Shown here piece after piece: positions 44,525-48,010 of a stretch of DNA of 48,010 nt. Made by a program: the position numbers and the translations under genes. Source of the DNA: Agathobacter sp. (lineage in GTDB: Bacteria; Bacillota; Clostridia; Lachnospirales; Lachnospiraceae); the NCBI GenBank assembly GCA_022769125.1, contig JALEKN010000020.1, positions 1 to 48,010 on the forward strand, written 5' to 3'. The first letter of the stretch is position 1; each line of letters begins with the position of its first letter. The notes beneath the pieces were generated by a model, which made no database searches, was not told the DNA's origin, and saw only the letters and a list, made by a program, of their open reading frames with translations.

Positions 44525-47402
44525 AAGAATTATTGTGTGTTTCGTGGGAGTGCTTCTCCTGTTTGTTGTTTTTATTGCGGCATGGGTGTTTTTTATTTTC
44601 CCTAATTTCGTTGAGCAGAAAAATGAATTTGCAGAAGATGAGCCGGGAACTGTCTGGATAACAGAAAAATCGGAAAAAATTGATTTCAACGAGTCTGATG
44701 GGATATTGTATGTTAACAACGAGGTAATTGTTTTTATTAAGGAATCTGTATCGGATGGCGAAGCGTCTGATCTGTTTGCCTCATTTGAGGCTGTTGTTGA
44801 CAATTCAATGGCGGATATTGGAGTATACCGATTGGTATTTGAAAATGCCATGACATATGATGAATTGGAGGCTCTTGTTAAAAGAATCAAATCGGATTCC
44901 AGAGTTGAAGCTGCTTATATAAATATGGTAAGCGAATTTGAAGCAGATGCAGCCGACACAGAGGATGACTTTGAGTATAAGGATGCTGTATTCCCTAACG
45001 ACCCCTGGAACGGTGATACATGGAACGTTGAAGTCCCTGGCGGTGAAAACTGGGGCATTGAAGCGATAGATGCCCCGGGAGCATGGGGATACTTAGATCA
45101 GATGAGCAAGGTTAAGGTTGGCCTGATTGATGCTATGCCAAATCTTTCTCATGAGGACTTGTCCTTTGCGAACAGCAGCTGCTTATTTATAGACGAAGAT
45201 ACAGGGCTGACAGAAGTAAACAAATACTCTGTCATGGCAGAAGATCATGGTACGCATGTGGCAGGAACAATAAATGCAAAATGGAATAACGGAAAAGGCA
45301 GTTCAAATGATGGTGTTTCTGGTGTTATGGGAGGAAAGGGCGAACTGTATTATTGCGCCGTGTATTATGATGCAGACGGGGAAATAACATCAAAATATGC
45401 AACAGCGTATAGCTATTTGCTGTCACTAAAGACGTTGATTGACCAGGATGTTCAGGTTATCAATATCAGCCAGAACACCAGCCGGCTGATTGGCTTCGCG
45501 GCCAGTCATGGCAATCAGAATGCAATCAAATACTTATCACTGCAGGCAGAGCTGACGGAAAAGGGCTTAGCCAGAATCATTGCAGCCAGAAATGTAGCGG
45601 GAAAGTCTGACTTTGTAATCTGTGTAGCAGCAGGAAATAGCAATTCTACCTATTACTACAAAGATAGCAAAGCTACATATGGGTACCGGGAAGAAATAAG
45701 TTCGTGGGAAAAGGTAAAATATCTATTTGGATGGCGCGGAAAAGTGGGCAACTCTCTTGCACTCTATAATAATTTTCTGAATCTGATGGATGAGGAGAAT
45801 GTAAAAGACAGGATTATAGTTGTTGGTGCGGTTGGAATTGATCCCGAATCATCCACCAAGAATAGCACAAAGTATTCTTATGCACCTTTCTCAAATGTCG
45901 GTTCTCGCGTTGACATTGTCGCACCTGGTGTTGATATATACAGTTGTACTGCAAACAGATACGAGGCCCTAAGTGGCACATCTATGGCAACACCCCATGT
46001 TTCCGGTGTCGCAGGACTAATTTTTGCGAGTAACCCTGCATTGTCCGGACCGGAGGTAAAGGACATACTGATTGCATCTGCTATTGGACGTTATTATTAT
46101 GGCGATGACTACAGTGGGCTGCTCAATGCAAATATTTCTGTAATTAATGCATTAAAGACGGTTAAAACATCTGTCAAAAAAGTACTCAAAACAGAAGCTG
46201 ATGATGGTTTGGATTTGTGCTTTGTTGTGGATACCACTGGTTCGATGGGGGATGATATTGAGAATGCAAAAGAGAATATGACGAATATTCTTGAACACCT
46301 TGCCGATAAAACCCAAAATTATAGAGTTGCGTTGATTGATTATCGTGATTATCCGGAACGGTCTGAGGATCCGGCAGATTATCCTTATAAGATACAATTA
46401 CATTTCACAAATGACAACGATGCAATTACGGATGCGATTAACGCCTTGGATATAGGAAATGGTGGTGACAGTGAAGAGACTGTCTATTCCGCATTGATGG
46501 CAGCAGTCAAATTGGAATGGAAAAATGACGCAAAAAAGGTAATCATTATTTTGGGGGACGCAGCTCCTTTAGATCCGGAGCCTGTTACTGATTATACCTA
46601 TGATGATGTCCTTCTTGCTCTCTTTAACGCTGACATTAACGTTGATTATGATAATTCCGATGAACGAGTGGTCGATGCATTGGATACCAGCTTAATAAAT
46701 GTATTCTCCATCGGCACGGATGCTGGTGACGATGCAGCAGATTTCTTTAAAAAAATCTCGGATGGAACTGGTGGAAGTTATGCAGATGTTGATGATGCGT
46801 CAAAAGTCGGTGATGCAATTATCGATTCTATCGAACAGATTGAAGTGGTTGAAAAGCTGACTGTTAGTGCTGATTTTGGAGATGCCTTGGCAAATCAAAA
46901 AATTGACTTTTATTCCGGCAAAGAATATATGTTCACAATGGAGACAGACAACAGGGGACAGCTTGTGATTGATGATATTGAGGCAGACAATTACAAATGG
47001 ACGAGCAACAGTTTGTGTGGTGGAGGTTCAATCGAGGTTGATAGGGATAGCCGCGAGGCAACTGTACGGATGACAAAGACATATAGATTTACACCTTTGA
47101 TCCAGGTATGGAATCAGCATGCATTTCTTATTTATGTAGTTTTGCTGATTTATATAGCTGTATGTATAGCTGTCCCGGTTTTGATCAAAAGAATTCGTGG
47201 GCATGTCAGGAAAAAGAAAGCCACAGCTGTGACTACTGCTTCTATGCCAGTGGAAGAACAAATGCAAATCTTTGAAAGTGCCACTGCACCAGAAAAAGAG
47301 ACTTCGGACGATGCTCAGATAGTATGCCCGAAATGCGGATTCAAGGCTACTTCAGATGCCCGATTCTGTAAACAGTGCGGAACAAAGCTTGAAGAGAAAT
47401 AA
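44508..47402 (+). CDS. Membrane subtilisin-like protease with VWA domain and zinc ribbon
   Basis: This 964-residue protein combines five parts. (1) An N-terminal membrane helix (9-31). (2) A prodomain-like region (about 66-145, YVNNEVIVFIKE ... VEAAYINM, as in fervidolysin-type propeptides). (3) An S8 protease core with D208 (VGLIDAMP), H247 (DHGTHVAGT) and S492 (LSGTSMATPH), so all three catalytic residues are present, though Asp is followed by AM instead of the usual S/T-G. (4) A von Willebrand A domain (about 568-775) with metal site DTTGSM at 575-580. (5) A second helix (872-894) and a cytosolic tail ending in a zinc ribbon (CPKC 940-943, CKQC 954-957). The large middle part should lie outside the cell. 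GGGAGG precedes the ATG. Confidence 0.88.
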   Translation: MKKSSKRIIVCFVGVLLLFVVFIAAWVFFIFPNFVEQKNEFAEDEPGTVWITEKSEKIDFNESDGILYVNNEVIVFIKESVSDGEASDLFASFEAVVDNSMADIGVYRLVFENAMTYDELEALVKRIKSDSRVEAAYINMVSEFEADAADTEDDFEYKDAVFPNDPWNGDTWNVEVPGGENWGIEAIDAPGAWGYLDQMSKVKVGLIDAMPNLSHEDLSFANSSCLFIDEDTGLTEVNKYSVMAEDHGTHVAGTINAKWNNGKGSSNDGVSGVMGGKGELYYCAVYYDADGEITSKYATAYSYLLSLKTLIDQDVQVINISQNTSRLIGFAASHGNQNAIKYLSLQAELTEKGLARIIAARNVAGKSDFVICVAAGNSNSTYYYKDSKATYGYREEISSWEKVKYLFGWRGKVGNSLALYNNFLNLMDEENVKDRIIVVGAVGIDPESSTKNSTKYSYAPFSNVGSRVDIVAPGVDIYSCTANRYEALSGTSMATPHVSGVAGLIFASNPALSGPEVKDILIASAIGRYYYGDDYSGLLNANISVINALKTVKTSVKKVLKTEADDGLDLCFVVDTTGSMGDDIENAKENMTNILEHLADKTQNYRVALIDYRDYPERSEDPADYPYKIQLHFTNDNDAITDAINALDIGNGGDSEETVYSALMAAVKLEWKNDAKKVIIILGDAAPLDPEPVTDYTYDDVLLALFNADINVDYDNSDERVVDALDTSLINVFSIGTDAGDDAADFFKKISDGTGGSYADVDDASKVGDAIIDSIEQIEVVEKLTVSADFGDALANQKIDFYSGKEYMFTMETDNRGQLVIDDIEADNYKWTSNSLCGGGSIEVDRDSREATVRMTKTYRFTPLIQVWNQHAFLIYVVLLIYIAVCIAVPVLIKRIRGHVRKKKATAVTTASMPVEEQMQIFESATAPEKETSDDAQIVCPKCGFKATSDARFCKQCGTKLEEK

Positions 47403-47434
47403 ATGCAATTAATTTTATACAAAGGAGAAAAATT

Positions 47435-47827
47435 ATGGAACAGGTAGTTAAGTTTTTAAAGGAAGCAGGAACCTATTATCTGGCAACCGTAGAGGGCGAC
47501 CAGCCGAGGGTAAGACCGTTTGGAACGGCACATATTTTTGAAGGAAAGCTCTACATTCAGACCGGAAAGGTGAAGGAAGTCTCAAAGCAGATCCACGCCA
47601 ACCCGAAGGTGGAAATCTGCGCATTCAAAAACGGAGAGTGGTTACGTCTGGCAGGAGAACTTGTGGAGGACGACAGCAGAGAGGCAAGACAGTCCATGCT
47701 TGATGCATATCCATCCTTACAGAAGATGTATTCCGCAGACGACGGCAACACAGAGGTATTTTATTTCAAGAATGCCACGGCAACATTTTCATCATTTACG
47801 CACGAGCCGGAAGTAGTGAAGTTCTAA
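47435..47827 (+). CDS. Pyridoxamine 5'-phosphate oxidase-like flavin protein
   Basis: This 130-residue protein has the split-barrel FMN-binding fold: YYLATVEGDQPRVRPFG at the start (strand and phosphate-contacting Arg region), then LYIQTGKVKEVSKQI and VEICAF. Length fits the small single-domain members often annotated as pyridoxamine 5'-phosphate oxidase or NimC/NimA-like. The true activity of these short members is usually unknown; flavin or F420-like binding and reduction of small molecules are possible. AAAGGAG precedes the ATG. A terminator follows. Confidence 0.88.
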   Translation: MEQVVKFLKEAGTYYLATVEGDQPRVRPFGTAHIFEGKLYIQTGKVKEVSKQIHANPKVEICAFKNGEWLRLAGELVEDDSREARQSMLDAYPSLQKMYSADDGNTEVFYFKNATATFSSFTHEPEVVKF

Positions 47828-47896
47828 AACTCTGGACGGACCGAAGCGGAGCGTAGAAGCGAGAACCATTAAGGCGCGGATGCGCCTCATGCAACA

Positions 47897-47926
47897 AAAA
47901 AGGACATCTAACAAGATGTCCTTTTT
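47897..47926. terminator. Bidirectional terminator between the flavin protein gene and tRNA-Gly
   Basis: A 13-base-pair stem AAAAAGGACATCT / AGATGTCCTTTTT with loop AACA has T runs on both strands, so it can end the plus-strand gene and the minus-strand tRNA. Confidence 0.88.
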
Positions 47927-47937
47927 CGTTACATAAG

Positions 47938-48010
47938 AGCGATAGACGGGGCTCGAACCCGCGGTCTCGACCTTGGCAAGGTCGCGCGTTACCAACTACG
48001 CCACTATCGC
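47938..48010 (-). tRNA. tRNA-Gly (anticodon GCC)
   Basis: Read on the minus strand, a full 73-base cloverleaf folds. The acceptor stem GCGATAG/CTATCGC, D arm GCGT-AGTTGGTA-ACGC, anticodon arm CGACC-TTGCCAA-GGTCG and T arm GCGGG-TTCGAGC-CCCGT (one wobble pair) are all present, with discriminator U. The anticodon is GCC. No CCA is encoded. The 5' end lies at the window edge. Confidence 0.95.

Noticed and set aside
1..48010. CRISPR array, insertion sequence or prophage
   Set aside because: No regularly spaced repeats, transposase or phage structural genes were seen anywhere in the window.

Overview
The window looks like chromosome from a gut-type Lachnospiraceae (Clostridia) relative, in the Roseburia/Agathobacter/Coprococcus range. 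This is inferred from moderate GC, strong AGGAGG ribosome binding sites, a T-box in front of a non-discriminating aspS, a GatCAB operon, YesM/YesN-type sugar regulation, and phosphorolytic beta-glucan enzymes. No species can be fixed from sequence reading alone. No CRISPR array, insertion sequence or prophage was seen.

Layout. 1-720 is the end of an AT-rich PIN-like gene, followed by a repeat-rich spacer. 900-7105 holds single housekeeping or accessory genes: a low-molecular-weight phosphatase, an MFS exporter, an ABC-F ATPase, a HAD phosphatase and an NAD-salvage pair (nicotinamidase and nicotinate phosphoribosyltransferase). 7250-12891 is a T-box-controlled operon for indirect Asn-tRNA synthesis: aspS, a GNAT-GatC fusion, gatA and gatB. 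12902-27529 is a beta-glucan-oligosaccharide locus: two large inverting phosphorylases (a laminaribiose-phosphorylase-like GH94 and a probable GH161), a CUT1 ABC importer, and a second lipoprotein encoded with a YesM-type kinase and a YesN-type regulator. Facing it is a cytosolic LacI-sensor/GGDEF protein (27507-29426, minus strand). 29556-36267 is a compact cluster of divergent ClpX, Mre11-like nuclease, Rad50/YhaN-like ATPase and a cytosolic subtilase. 36375-38958 is citrate synthase plus ArgJ. 39136-39902 is an Lrp/AsnC regulator and a small membrane protein. 40111-43771 is a MacB-type ABC transporter whose permease gene is broken twice. 43913-47402 is a two-gene membrane module, a 4-TM protein plus a subtilase-VWA-zinc-ribbon protein. 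The window ends with a flavin-type oxidase and a minus-strand tRNA-Gly.

How the genes fit together. In the glucan locus the importer would bring in oligosaccharides, the two phosphorylases would release glucose 1-phosphate, and the lipoprotein-kinase-regulator set would sense the sugar. A 16-base motif, TAAAAAAATGACACCT, lies exactly 40 bases upstream of a TATAAT-like hexamer both before the phosphorylases and before the importer, so it is a good candidate operator. The GGDEF protein may couple the same or another sugar to cyclic di-GMP.

The most unusual items are the GNAT-GatC fusion, the sugar-sensor diguanylate cyclase, the ClpX/Mre11/Rad50/subtilase cluster, the subtilase-VWA-zinc-ribbon membrane protein, and the shared operator and leader structures in the glucan locus.
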